Shown in pieces: positions 41,206-51,872 of a DNA stretch of 64,000 nucleotides. The notes under the pieces are model-generated. The model was not told the DNA's origin. It saw only the letters and a program-made list of their open reading frames with translations, and made no database searches. Origin of the DNA: Stutzerimonas frequens (GTDB lineage: Bacteria; Pseudomonadota; Gammaproteobacteria; Pseudomonadales; Pseudomonadaceae); contig NZ_JAMOHM010000014.1 in NCBI RefSeq assembly GCF_024448335.1, positions 42,820 to 106,819 on the forward strand, in the 5' to 3' direction. The translations under genes and the position numbers were made by a program. How positions within the stretch are numbered: the first letter of the stretch is position 1; every line of letters starts with the position of its first letter.

Positions 41206-42144
41206 TCAGCGCGCCTCGATGCGATAGCCGCTGCGCGGGAAGTGCACATGCACGACGCCGGCGCGATCGTCGCTGCGGCGCAGGATCAGCTCCTCAGCAC
41301 CAGCGAACACCAGCTCACCCTCGACCGGGTCGGCGCCGTAGTCCACCGCGGCGATCGTCACCGGCTGGCCTTCCTGGAAACCGTTCGGATCGACGAATGC
41401 TTCCTCGGGCAGCGCCGCCGGCTCGGCCTCGCGCGCGACGCGCACAGCATCCTCGCCGGACATCTCGCTGCTCGAGCCATGGCCGACGCCCAGCACCTTG
41501 CCCAGCCACGCATGGATCTCCGGATAGCCGTCCACCAGCGGTGCGGTGACCGGCGTCGCGCGCAGGAACCAGAGGCAGTGCGCGACCGCGAAATCCGCCA
41601 GCGAAGGCGCAGCGCCGAGCAGGAACTCGCCCTCCTCGCGCGCCAGCTGCTGTTGCAGGCGCGACATGAACACCGGCCAGTTGCTCTTGGCCTGCTCCAG
41701 CGGCACCCGGTTCACCGAGCCGTTGGCGAACAACTGCGCGCGGTCCTGGCTGAACACCTGGACGAACTCCTTGGGCACCTGGGCGAAGCGCACGGCCATG
41801 GATTCAGGCTGGAAGACCAGGCTTACGGCATTCAGGAACAGCACCGAGTCGGCCCACTGGGCAAGTGTCGCTGCGGTGAATTCCTGGCCTTCGGGGAACA
41901 GCGCCGGGGTGGCCTTTTCGGCCTCGAGTCGACGCGCGATCAGGGCGGTGTCGCAATAGATGTCGGCGCCGACCTGCAGCACCGGGGTGCGCCGGTAACC
42001 ACCGGTCAGCGCGGTGAGATCAGGCTTGGGCATGACCGGCGGGATCATCACCGAACGCCAGGACAACTGCTTGAATCCGAGCATCAGGCGCGCCTTCTCG
42101 GCGAACGGTGAGGTGGGATAGTGGTGCAGGATCAGCTCGTGCAT
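41206..42144 (-). CDS. Glutathione S-transferase family protein with extra C-terminal domain
   Basis: 312 residues, about 90 longer than a typical GST. The thioredoxin fold covers 1-80 (MHELILHHYPTSPFAEKARLM), with a Ser12-Pro13 motif at the glutathione site and TPVLQVGADIYCDTALIARR. The all-helical domain covers about 90-210. The added part (about 215-312) is beta-rich: QPVTIAAVDYGADPVEGELVF and VVHVHFPRSGYRIEAR. Substrate unknown. It is convergent with the DUF4344 gene, 3 nt apart. Confidence 0.88.
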   Translation of the reverse strand: MHELILHHYPTSPFAEKARLMLGFKQLSWRSVMIPPVMPKPDLTALTGGYRRTPVLQVGADIYCDTALIARRLEAEKATPALFPEGQEFTAATLAQWADSVLFLNAVSLVFQPESMAVRFAQVPKEFVQVFSQDRAQLFANGSVNRVPLEQAKSNWPVFMSRLQQQLAREEGEFLLGAAPSLADFAVAHCLWFLRATPVTAPLVDGYPEIHAWLGKVLGVGHGSSSEMSGEDAVRVAREAEPAALPEEAFVDPNGFQEGQPVTIAAVDYGADPVEGELVFAGAEELILRRSDDRAGVVHVHFPRSGYRIEAR

Positions 42145-42219
42145 GACAGGTTCCGCCAGAGTGGATTGGATCGAGGAGCATCAGCTTAGACGCTCCGCTC
42201 CGGCGAGCCTACCGGCTGA

Positions 42220-44115
<1,896 letters not shown>

Positions 44116-44137
44116 CCGGCACGCCGCCCGTTCCGCC

Positions 44138-46855
44138 TCAGGACGTGCCGACACCCATGCGCCGCAGCAGCGCCTTCTCGACCTCCAGGATCACCAGCAC
44201 CGCCACCCCGGCCAGCACTACCAGCGCACCGGTTGCCAACGGCAGGGCCTCGGAGGCGAACAGCGACTGCATGAACGGCGCGTAGGTGAACAGCAGCTGC
44301 AGCGCGAACACACCGAACACCGCCAACAGTACCCGCGGCGTGCCTTTCACGCCCTGTACGGTGAACGACGGTGCTTTCAGATAGCGCACGCTGAACAGGT
44401 AGAACACCTCCATGCACACCAGTGTGTTCACCGCCACGGTCCGCGCCGTCTCCACCGTCGCGCCCTGCGCCAGCATCCACTGGAACATGCCGAAGATTCC
44501 AGCGAGGAACAGCGCGGAAACGAAGAAGATCCGCCAGATCACGAAGCGCGACAGCATCGGCTCGTCCGGGCGCCGCGGTGGACGCCGCATCACATCCGCC
44601 TCGGTCGGCTCGAAGGCCAGCACCATGGCCAGTGCCACGGAACTGACCATGTTGACCCAGAGCACCTGCACCGGCGTGATCGGCAGTGCCAGACCAAGCA
44701 GCACCGCCAGCAGCAGCGACAGCGACTCGCCGCCGTTGATCGGCAGCAGGAAGGTCACGGTCTTGCGCAGGTTGTCGTAGACGGTACGTCCCTCTTCCAC
44801 CGCATGCGCGATGGAGGCGAAGTTGTCGTCCGCCAGCACGATGGCACCGGCCTGCTTGGCCGCCTCGGTGCCCTTCATGCCCATCGCCACGCCGACATCG
44901 GCCTGCTTCAGCGCCGGCGCATCGTTGACGCCGTCGCCGGTCATGGCGACCACCTCGCCATTGGCCTGCAGCGCACGCACCAGCCGCAGCTTGTGTTCCG
45001 GGCTGGCACGGGCGAACACCCGGGCCTCGGCGACGGCCTGGCGCATGGCCGCATCGTCCATGGGCTCCAGCTCCGGCCCGGTGATCGCCTTGATCTCCTC
45101 ACCCATGCCCAGCTGTCGGGCGATGGCGCTGGCGGTCACGCCGTGGTCACCGGTGATCATCACCACGCGAATGCCGGCCGCACGGCACTGCGCCACCGCA
45201 CGGATCGCTTCGTCACGGGGCGGATCGATGATGCCCACCAGGCCGAGCAGGGTCAGCCCGCTGGCGACATCGGCATGCTCGAGGTCCTCCTTGCCCGCCT
45301 CCAGCCGGCAGCGGGCAAAGGCCAGTACCCGGCGTCCGGCGCGCGCCTGCGCCTCGATCTGGTTGTGCCAGTGCGCCTCATCCAGCGCCTGCTCGACGCC
45401 ATCGGCCTGCAGCTGCTGCGAGCACATGGCCAGGATGCGTTCCGGCGCGCCCTTGACCAGCACTTCGCTGCCGCCGTCGCAGGCGTGCAGGGTGGCCATA
45501 AAACGGTGCTCGGATTCGAAGGGAATCACGTCCAACCGCGGCCGATCGACCTGTCGTGCGGTAGGTGAAAGCCCGGCCTTCATCGCCAGGGTCAGCAGTG
45601 CGCCCTCGGTAGGATCGCCGGCCAGCACCCAGTGCTGATCCTTCTCATGCAGGCTGGCGTCATTGCACAGCGCGGCGGCCTCGACCAGCGCGGCCGCGGC
45701 CGGCGAGCGGGTGGTCAATGCAGCCGCATCGACCGCTGCGCCCTGCAACAGCAAGCTGCCAGTCGGCGCATATCCGGCGCCCTCGACCTCCAGTGACTGG
45801 CCTGCGCAGATCACCTCTTGCACCGTCATCTCGTTGCGCGTCAGGGTGCCGGTCTTGTCCGAGCAGATCACTGTCACCGAGCCTAGCGTCTCCACCGCCG
45901 GCAATCGACGGATCACCGCGTTGCGCGCGGCCATGCGCTGCACGCCGATCGCGAGGGTGATGGTCATGATCGCCGGCAGTCCCTCGGGAATCGCCGCGAC
46001 CGACAGGCCGACCGCGGCCATGAACATCTCGCCAGCGCCCATGCCACGCACCAGCGTGCCAAACAGGAACAAGAGCGCACCAGCCGCGAGAATGACCGCC
46101 GTCAACGCACGGGCAACCTCGGCCATCTTGCGCAGCAGCGGCGTGGTGCCCTGCTCCACCGATTCGAGCATGCGGCCGATACGGCCGATTTCGGTGGCCG
46201 CGCCAGTGGCAACCACCACCGCCCGCGCCTGCCCCTGGGTGACCAGCGTGCCGGCGTAGCCCATGCAGAGCCGATCGCCGATCGCCGCGTCATCGACGAT
46301 GGCATCGACCTGCTTGTCCACCGGCACCGACTCCCCGGTCAAAGCCGCTTCATCGACGCGCAGATTGCGCGCCTGCAGCAATCGCACATCGGCCGGCAGG
46401 CTGTCGCCGGAGGCCAGCAGCACCACGTCGCCGGGCACCAGATCGGCGGCATCGATGTCCTGCTGCCGGCCGTCGCGCAATACCACCGCATGCGGCGCCA
46501 GCAGATGCCGGATCGCCTGCAGCGCCTTTTCCGCCTTGCCTTCCTGGACGAAACCGATCACCACGTTCACCACTACCACCGCCAGGATCACCGAGGTATC
46601 GACCCAATGTCCCATCAGCCCGGTGACCAGCGCCGCGGCCATCAGCACGTAGAGCAACAGGTTGTTCAGGTGGCGCAGCAGGCGCTGCAGGATGCTCGCC
46701 GGCTTGGCCTCGTCGAGCCGGTTCGGCCCGTAGCGGAGCAGTCGTTCCCGTGCTTGCTCGTGCGTCAGGCCAGCGCTGGTGGACTCCAGTTCCAGCAGGG
46801 CCTCCTCGGCCGGACGAGCGTGCCAGCGGGTCGATTGGGTCTGCTGTTCGGGCAT
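44138..46855 (-). CDS. Cation-transporting P-type ATPase (type II)
   Basis: 905 residues. The phosphorylation motif CSDKTGTLTRNEMTV has Asp333. TGES lies near 172, PEGLPAIMTITLAIG near 295, and GDGVNDAPALK near 610. Ten predicted membrane segments flank the actuator, nucleotide-binding and phosphorylation domains. The type II (SERCA/PMCA-like) layout suggests Ca2+ or another cation; the specificity cannot be fixed by eye. ATG at 46855 has GGAGG about 6 nt upstream; the open frame extends further to 46984 but is not needed. It is divergent from the SDR. Confidence 0.93.
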   Translation of the reverse strand: MPEQQTQSTRWHARPAEEALLELESTSAGLTHEQARERLLRYGPNRLDEAKPASILQRLLRHLNNLLLYVLMAAALVTGLMGHWVDTSVILAVVVVNVVIGFVQEGKAEKALQAIRHLLAPHAVVLRDGRQQDIDAADLVPGDVVLLASGDSLPADVRLLQARNLRVDEAALTGESVPVDKQVDAIVDDAAIGDRLCMGYAGTLVTQGQARAVVVATGAATEIGRIGRMLESVEQGTTPLLRKMAEVARALTAVILAAGALLFLFGTLVRGMGAGEMFMAAVGLSVAAIPEGLPAIMTITLAIGVQRMAARNAVIRRLPAVETLGSVTVICSDKTGTLTRNEMTVQEVICAGQSLEVEGAGYAPTGSLLLQGAAVDAAALTTRSPAAAALVEAAALCNDASLHEKDQHWVLAGDPTEGALLTLAMKAGLSPTARQVDRPRLDVIPFESEHRFMATLHACDGGSEVLVKGAPERILAMCSQQLQADGVEQALDEAHWHNQIEAQARAGRRVLAFARCRLEAGKEDLEHADVASGLTLLGLVGIIDPPRDEAIRAVAQCRAAGIRVVMITGDHGVTASAIARQLGMGEEIKAITGPELEPMDDAAMRQAVAEARVFARASPEHKLRLVRALQANGEVVAMTGDGVNDAPALKQADVGVAMGMKGTEAAKQAGAIVLADDNFASIAHAVEEGRTVYDNLRKTVTFLLPINGGESLSLLLAVLLGLALPITPVQVLWVNMVSSVALAMVLAFEPTEADVMRRPPRRPDEPMLSRFVIWRIFFVSALFLAGIFGMFQWMLAQGATVETARTVAVNTLVCMEVFYLFSVRYLKAPSFTVQGVKGTPRVLLAVFGVFALQLLFTYAPFMQSLFASEALPLATGALVVLAGVAVLVILEVEKALLRRMGVGTS

Positions 46856-47054
46856 TGGGTCCTCCGGGGTGGCTGATTCATTGCCGGCGCACTGCAAAGC
46901 TAGCCCATGAGAGCCGAAACAGAGCGGTTCTGACCATCGCAACGAAACGGCTTGCAACACTCGGGCAGTGGTCGATTGCCGCATGCCGGCCCGCTGCGCG
47001 CCGAGCCGATCCTCGCGCTATTCTTGCCCTCTTCATGAACTTCGAGATTGTTCC

Positions 47055-47735
47055 ATGCCAAAGAACATACTGATTGTCGGCGCCTCCCGCGGCCTGGGCC
47101 TCGGCCTGGCGAAGCAGTTTTCCAGCGCAGGCTGGCAGGTGATCGCCACCGTGCGTGATCCGCAGCGCGCCGACGCGCTCAGTGGAATACCACAGCTGCG
47201 CATCGAAACCCTGGACATGGATGATGCAGCCAGCGTCGACCAACTGGCCGCGCGCCTGGCCGACATCCCGATCGATGTGCTGTTCGTCAACGCCGGCATC
47301 GCCGGGCCGCAAGACAAACCGGCCACCCAGGCCAGCCGGGCGGAAGTCGGCCAGCTGTTCTTCACTAATGCCGTTGCGCCGGTGCGCCTGGCCGAGCGGC
47401 TGCTGCCGCGGGTGAACCCCGATCAGGGCGTGATCGTTTTTATGAGTTCAATCCTCGGCAGCGTCGAGGTTGGCCCGGGCATGGGCATGGACCTCTATGG
47501 CGCGAGCAAGGCGGCGCTCAATCACCTGACCCGCACCTTCGTCGCCGCGCTCGGCGAGACGAAGCTGACAGTGCTGTCGATGCATCCCGGCTGGGTCAAG
47601 ACCGATATGGGCGGCGACCAGGCACCGCTGGATGTCGAGACCAGCGCTCGCGGCATGGCCGAGCAGGTGACCCGGGCCATCGGTCAGGGCGGGCATCGAT
47701 ACATCGACTATCTGGGAGACGCGCTGCCCTGGTGA
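47055..47735 (+). CDS. Short-chain dehydrogenase/reductase
   Basis: 226 residues. The Rossmann dinucleotide motif is GASRGLGLG at 8-16. The catalytic Tyr-x-x-x-Lys is YGASKAAL near 153-157. The C-terminal GWVKTDMGG pattern is like the CsgA/sniffer SDR group. Substrate unknown. It is a single gene between the divergent P-type ATPase and the purine locus. Confidence 0.9.
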   Translation: MPKNILIVGASRGLGLGLAKQFSSAGWQVIATVRDPQRADALSGIPQLRIETLDMDDAASVDQLAARLADIPIDVLFVNAGIAGPQDKPATQASRAEVGQLFFTNAVAPVRLAERLLPRVNPDQGVIVFMSSILGSVEVGPGMGMDLYGASKAALNHLTRTFVAALGETKLTVLSMHPGWVKTDMGGDQAPLDVETSARGMAEQVTRAIGQGGHRYIDYLGDALPW

Positions 47736-47946
47736 GGAGGCAAGACCGTGATCGACCGTGAACGGACTCTCCCGCTGCAGTTCCATTCGCGGTCGAGACC
47801 GGCGCACTAACCAGCCCTTGGCAGCCCCCCGCGGCATCCCTTATCGTTCCGCCCCGCGGAAGAGGCAACCCTCCGCCCCTGGATCAGCAGACAGGGCATA
47901 ACTGAGCTGGCTACTCTGAACTCAACCCTTCAGGAGAAAGCCGGCC

Positions 47947-49302
47947 ATGCCTGCTGAGCGTATCTGGATCAAGAACCCCCTCGCCCTGTTCACCGCCAAC
48001 GACACCCAGGCCCCTGGCGGGCTGGTGATCGAGAACGGCGTCATCGTCGAAATGCTCGCCGCCGGGGCCTCGCCCGCGCTGCCGGTGAACGAGACCTTCG
48101 ACGCCCGCGAACACGTGGTGCTGCCGGGGCTGGTCAACACCCACCACCACTTCTACCAGACCCTGACCCGCGCCTGGGGGCCGGTGGTCAACGAGCCGCT
48201 GTTCAACTGGCTGCTTACCCTCTACCCGGTCTGGGCACGGCTGACGCCGCAGGCGCTGCAGCTGGCGAGCAAGGTGGCGCTGGCCGAGCTGCTGTTGTCC
48301 GGCTGCACCACGGCGGCGGATCACCACTACCTGTTTCCGGACGGGCTGGAGGACGCCATCGACATCCAGGTCGGGGCCGTCCGCGAGCTGGGCATGCGCG
48401 CCATGCTCACTCGCGGTTCGATGAACCTGTCCAAGGAGAACGGCGGCCTGCCATGCAAGAGCGTGGTGCAGGACGCCGAGGCCATCCTCGCCGACAGCGA
48501 GCGGCTGATCGACCGCTACCACGAGCGCGGCGACGGCGCGCAGATCCAGATCGCCCTGGCGCCCTGCTCGCCGTTCTCGGTCACCACCGACATCATGCGG
48601 ACCTGCGCAGAGCTGGCCGAAGCGCGGGACGTGCGTCTGCATACGCACCTGGCCGAGACCCTGGACGAACAGGAGTTCTGCGCGAAACGCTTCGGCATGC
48701 GCACCGTCGACTACCTGCAGAGCGTCGGCTGGCTCGGCCCACGCACCTGGCTGGCCCATGGCATCCATTTCAACCAGGTGGAAATTCACCGCCTGGGCGC
48801 AGCCGGGGTCGGCATCTGCCATTGCCCGAGTTCCAACATGCGTCTGGCCTCCGGCATCTGCCACACGCTCGAGCTCGAGGACAAGGGCGCCATCATCGGC
48901 CTGGGCGTGGACGGTTCGGCCTCCAACGACGCCTCCAACATGATGCTCGAAGCGCGTCAGGCGTTATTCATCCAGCGCCTGCGCTACGGCGCCGAGAAGA
49001 TCACCCCGCAGAAGGTGCTCGGCTGGGCGACCCGCGGCTCCGCGCGCCTGCTCGGACGCAGCGACATCGGCGAGTTGGCGGTCGGCAAGCAGGCCGATCT
49101 GGCCCTGTTCAAGCTGGACGAACTGCGCTTCTCCGGCAGCCACGATCCGGTCGCAGCGCTGCTGCTGTGCGCCGCCGACCGGGCCGACCGGGTGATGGTC
49201 GGCGGCAAATGGCGCGTCGTCGACGGTCAGGTCGAAGGCCTCGACGTGCAGGGACTGATCGCCGATCACCAGCAGGCCGCCCGGCAACTGGTAAACGGCT
49301 AA
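47947..49302 (+). CDS. 8-oxoguanine deaminase
   Basis: 451 residues, of the amidohydrolase superfamily. It is very like P. aeruginosa PA0142, which is known to deaminate 8-oxoguanine to urate. Metal-binding NTHHHFYQTLTRA is at 64-76. The other metal and catalytic residues are His232/His234 (LHTHLAETLDE, Glu237), His271 (LAHGIHF) and Asp322 (GVDGSASND). This is the cytosine-deaminase-like subgroup rather than the guaD subgroup found later in the same locus. It opens the purine cluster and is followed after 203 nt by a BMP-type binding protein. Confidence 0.9.
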   Translation: MPAERIWIKNPLALFTANDTQAPGGLVIENGVIVEMLAAGASPALPVNETFDAREHVVLPGLVNTHHHFYQTLTRAWGPVVNEPLFNWLLTLYPVWARLTPQALQLASKVALAELLLSGCTTAADHHYLFPDGLEDAIDIQVGAVRELGMRAMLTRGSMNLSKENGGLPCKSVVQDAEAILADSERLIDRYHERGDGAQIQIALAPCSPFSVTTDIMRTCAELAEARDVRLHTHLAETLDEQEFCAKRFGMRTVDYLQSVGWLGPRTWLAHGIHFNQVEIHRLGAAGVGICHCPSSNMRLASGICHTLELEDKGAIIGLGVDGSASNDASNMMLEARQALFIQRLRYGAEKITPQKVLGWATRGSARLLGRSDIGELAVGKQADLALFKLDELRFSGSHDPVAALLLCAADRADRVMVGGKWRVVDGQVEGLDVQGLIADHQQAARQLVNG

Positions 49303-49429
49303 ACAACCACGATCGAGGCTTGCACCAAAGCTGGGCGCCGTGGATTACTGGCGCACCAGCGCAAGTCTCGATCGAGCCTCGGCGTCGCGTCGAATCGGCC
49401 GCAACCCGGCACAACGAAGGTATCTGTCC

Positions 49430-49456
49430 AGTTGGTCAGCTTTTTGCTAACCAGCT
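49430..49456 (+). promoter_or_regulatory. Inverted repeat and possible sigma54 promoter before the BMP gene
   Basis: TGGTCAGC (49433-49440) and GCTAACCA (49446-49453) form a 7-of-8 inverted repeat around TTTTT. The same stretch contains GG at 49434-49435 and GC at 49446-49447 with exactly 10 nt between, plus TTGCT, as in RpoN (-24/-12) promoters. However, the CAC part of the -24 box is not conserved. Transcription would begin about 47 nt before the BMP start codon. Confidence 0.4.
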
Positions 49457-49505
49457 ATCAGCCAACACAGGCTCTGTAGCTAGACAAACAGGAGCGTCAC
49501 CCGCC

Positions 49506-50597
49506 ATGCAGAACAACTCACGGAAAACCCTGCTGCGCGCCCTTGCCGCAGCGATCGGCTTCAGCGCCGCTCTCACCACGGCCGCCGCTTCGGCCGCCGA
49601 TCCGCTGAAGGTCGGCTTCGTCTATATCGGCCCGATCGGCGACCACGGCTGGACCTACCAGCATGAGCAGGGTCGCAAGTACATGGAAGAGAAGCTGGGC
49701 GACAAGGTGAAGACCAGCTTCGTCGAGAACGTGCCGGAAGGCGCCGATGCCGAGCGGGTCATCCGCAACATGGCCAAGAGCGACTATGACCTGATCTTCA
49801 CCACCTCCTTCGGCTACATGAACCCCACGCTGAAGGTCGCCAAGCAGTTCCCCAAGGTCACCTTCGAGCACGCCACCGGTTACAAGCAGGCGAAGAACGT
49901 CGGTACCTACCTGACCCGTTCCTATGAAGGCCGCTACGTCGGCGGCTTCCTCGCGGCGAAGATGACCAAGACCAAAAAGGTCGGCTACATCGCGTCCTTC
50001 CCGATTCCGGAAGTGATCCGCGACATCAACGCCATCCAGCTGGCGCTGGACAAGTACAACCCCGGCACCGAGATCAAGGTGGTATGGGTCAACACCTGGT
50101 TCGATCCGGGCAAGGAAGCCGACGCCGCCAACGCGCTGATCGACCAGGGCGTGGACGTGATCTTCCAGCACACCGACAGCCCGGCACCGATCCAGGCCGC
50201 CGAGCGCCGTGGCGTCTATTCCGTCGGTTACGCCTCGGACATGCAGCACTTCGGGCCGAAGGCCGTGCTGACCTCCATCGTCAACGACTGGGGCCCGCAC
50301 TACACCAAGTCCGCCGAAGCGGTGATGGCCGGCAACTGGAAGTCCGAGGACTTCTGGGGCGGGCTGGCACAGGACAGCATCAGCCTGCCGATCAGCGATC
50401 TGGTGCCGGCCGATGTGAAGACCGAAGCGGAAGCGATCATCGCCAGCATCAAGAGCGGTGAATTCCACCCGTTCACCGGCCCGATCAAGGACCAGGCTGG
50501 CGAAGTGCGCATCGCCGAGGGCGAGACCGCCAGCATCAAGGACCTCGCCTCGATGAATTACTACGTCGAAGGCGTCAAGGCTGAAATGCCGAAGTAA
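49506..50597 (+). CDS. BMP-family ABC transporter substrate-binding protein
   Basis: 363 residues. An N-terminal signal peptide covers about 1-30, ending in Ala-Ser-Ala-Ala without a lipobox, so a soluble periplasmic protein is expected. The mature domain starts DPLKVGFVYIGPIGDHGWTY, the family signature for nucleoside/purine-binding (PnrA-like) proteins. It resembles binding proteins encoded near xanthine dehydrogenases in pseudomonads. No ABC permease or ATPase lies nearby, so the membrane components must be elsewhere. A sigma54-like element and inverted repeat lie upstream. A GC-rich hairpin (50606-50626) follows the stop. Confidence 0.9.
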   Translation: MQNNSRKTLLRALAAAIGFSAALTTAAASAADPLKVGFVYIGPIGDHGWTYQHEQGRKYMEEKLGDKVKTSFVENVPEGADAERVIRNMAKSDYDLIFTTSFGYMNPTLKVAKQFPKVTFEHATGYKQAKNVGTYLTRSYEGRYVGGFLAAKMTKTKKVGYIASFPIPEVIRDINAIQLALDKYNPGTEIKVVWVNTWFDPGKEADAANALIDQGVDVIFQHTDSPAPIQAAERRGVYSVGYASDMQHFGPKAVLTSIVNDWGPHYTKSAEAVMAGNWKSEDFWGGLAQDSISLPISDLVPADVKTEAEAIIASIKSGEFHPFTGPIKDQAGEVRIAEGETASIKDLASMNYYVEGVKAEMPK

Positions 50598-50605
50598 GCG
50601 TCACC

Positions 50606-50626
50606 TGCGCCGGCCCGACCGGCGCA
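50606..50626 (+). repeat. Hairpin after the BMP gene
   Basis: TGCGCCGG (50606-50613) and CCGGCGCA (50619-50626) form an 8-bp stem with loop CCCGA, starting 9 nt past the stop. There is no T-run. It may stabilise the highly expressed binding-protein mRNA relative to downstream genes, a common arrangement. Confidence 0.5.
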
Positions 50627-50736
50627 CTGCGGAATCTCGCGTGCCGTCCCGCCTCCGGGCGAACCGCACGCAGGGGGCATTGCCCTCGAAGGCCGCCGGT
50701 ACGAGAAGACCGGCGGCGCCGTACCCGGAGTCAGCC

Positions 50737-51711
50737 ATGAACTCACTGCCCATCATCGATATTTCGCCGCTCTATAACGCCGACGAGGCCGGCCATCTGG
50801 CCGTCGCCGAGGCCATCGACCGCGCCTGCCGCGAGTGGGGCTTCTTCTATATCAAGGGTCATCCGATCAGCGCCGAGCGCATCGCCACCCTCACCGACCA
50901 TGCCAAGCGTTTCTTTGCCCTGCCCGCCGACGAAAAGCTGAAGATCGATATCACCAAGAGCCGCCATCACCGCGGCTACGGTGCCGTCGCCACCGAGCAG
51001 CTCGACCCGAGCCAGCCGTGCGACCTCAAGGAAACCTTCGACATGGGTTTCCATATGCCTGCCGATCATCCCGAGGTACTGGCCGGCAAACCACTGCGCG
51101 GGCCCAACCGTCATCCGCTGCAGATCGAAGGCTGGACCGAGCTGATGGAAGGGCACTACCGCGACATGCAGGACCTTGCCTGCACGCTGCTGCGTGCCAT
51201 CGCGCTGGCCCTTGGCATCGAGCGGGACTTCTTCGACAAGCGCTTCGTCGAGCCCATCAGCGTGTTTCGCATGATCCACTACCCGCCCCGGCAGACCGCC
51301 ACCAGCGCCGATCAGCAAGGTGCCGGCGCGCACACCGATTACGGCTGCGTCACCCTGCTCTATCAGGACCAGGCCGGCGGTCTGCAGGTGCAGAACGTCA
51401 AGGGCGAGTGGATCGACGCGCCGCCCATCGAGGGCACCTACGTGGTCAACATCGGCGACATGATGGCGCGCTGGAGCAACGACCGTTACAAGTCGACGCC
51501 CCATCGCGTGATCAGCCCGCTGGGCGTGGACCGCTACTCCATGCCGTTCTTCGCCGAGCCGCATCCGGACACCGAGATCGCCTGCCTGCCCGGTTGCTAC
51601 GACGAAACCACCCCGCCGAAATACCCGAGCACCACCTGCAGCCGGTACATGCTCTCGCGCTTCGCCGAGACCTACGCCTACCGACGGCAGGGCGAGGCCG
51701 AACCCGTCTGA
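50737..51711 (+). CDS. 2-oxoglutarate/Fe(II)-type oxygenase, isopenicillin N synthase family
   Basis: 324 residues. A DIOX_N domain (about 3-110) is followed by the jelly-roll 2OG-FeII_Oxy domain. The iron triad is His199-x-Asp201 (GAHTDYG) and His256 (STPHRVI), and the 2-oxoglutarate anchor is Arg266-x-Ser (DRYSMPF). ATG at 50737 is used; the frame is open further upstream. It is encoded between the purine-binding protein and xdhA. A purine- or ureide-related oxidation is a reasonable guess, but no substrate can be read from the sequence. Confidence 0.88.
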   Translation: MNSLPIIDISPLYNADEAGHLAVAEAIDRACREWGFFYIKGHPISAERIATLTDHAKRFFALPADEKLKIDITKSRHHRGYGAVATEQLDPSQPCDLKETFDMGFHMPADHPEVLAGKPLRGPNRHPLQIEGWTELMEGHYRDMQDLACTLLRAIALALGIERDFFDKRFVEPISVFRMIHYPPRQTATSADQQGAGAHTDYGCVTLLYQDQAGGLQVQNVKGEWIDAPPIEGTYVVNIGDMMARWSNDRYKSTPHRVISPLGVDRYSMPFFAEPHPDTEIACLPGCYDETTPPKYPSTTCSRYMLSRFAETYAYRRQGEAEPV

Positions 51712-51787
51712 ACGGGCTTTAATTGCAGTATGAAAACATGGGCGAGCGCATCGATATGCCTCGCCCGATCTGCGCGCGCCTGCCGCA

Positions 51788-51839
51788 TTGACTTTTGAGT
51801 CAGGAATTAGTTGACCGAAAAGTCAGATAGCGATAGTTT
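51788..51839 (+). promoter_or_regulatory. xdhA promoter with tandem operator-like repeats
   Basis: TTGACTTTTGAGTCAG (51788-51803) and TTGACCGAAAAGTCAG (51811-51826) are two copies of an inverted repeat TTGAC-N6-GTCAG spaced 23 bp start to start, about two helical turns. The second TTGACC can serve as a -35, with TAGTTT (51834-51839) after 17 nt as a weak -10. An almost identical copy lies in the opposite orientation upstream of the NCS2 permease (61726-61743). This suggests one shared regulator. Confidence 0.6.
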
Positions 51840-51872
51840 GCGCGTCAGAACAACAACAGCGGAGGCATCGCC

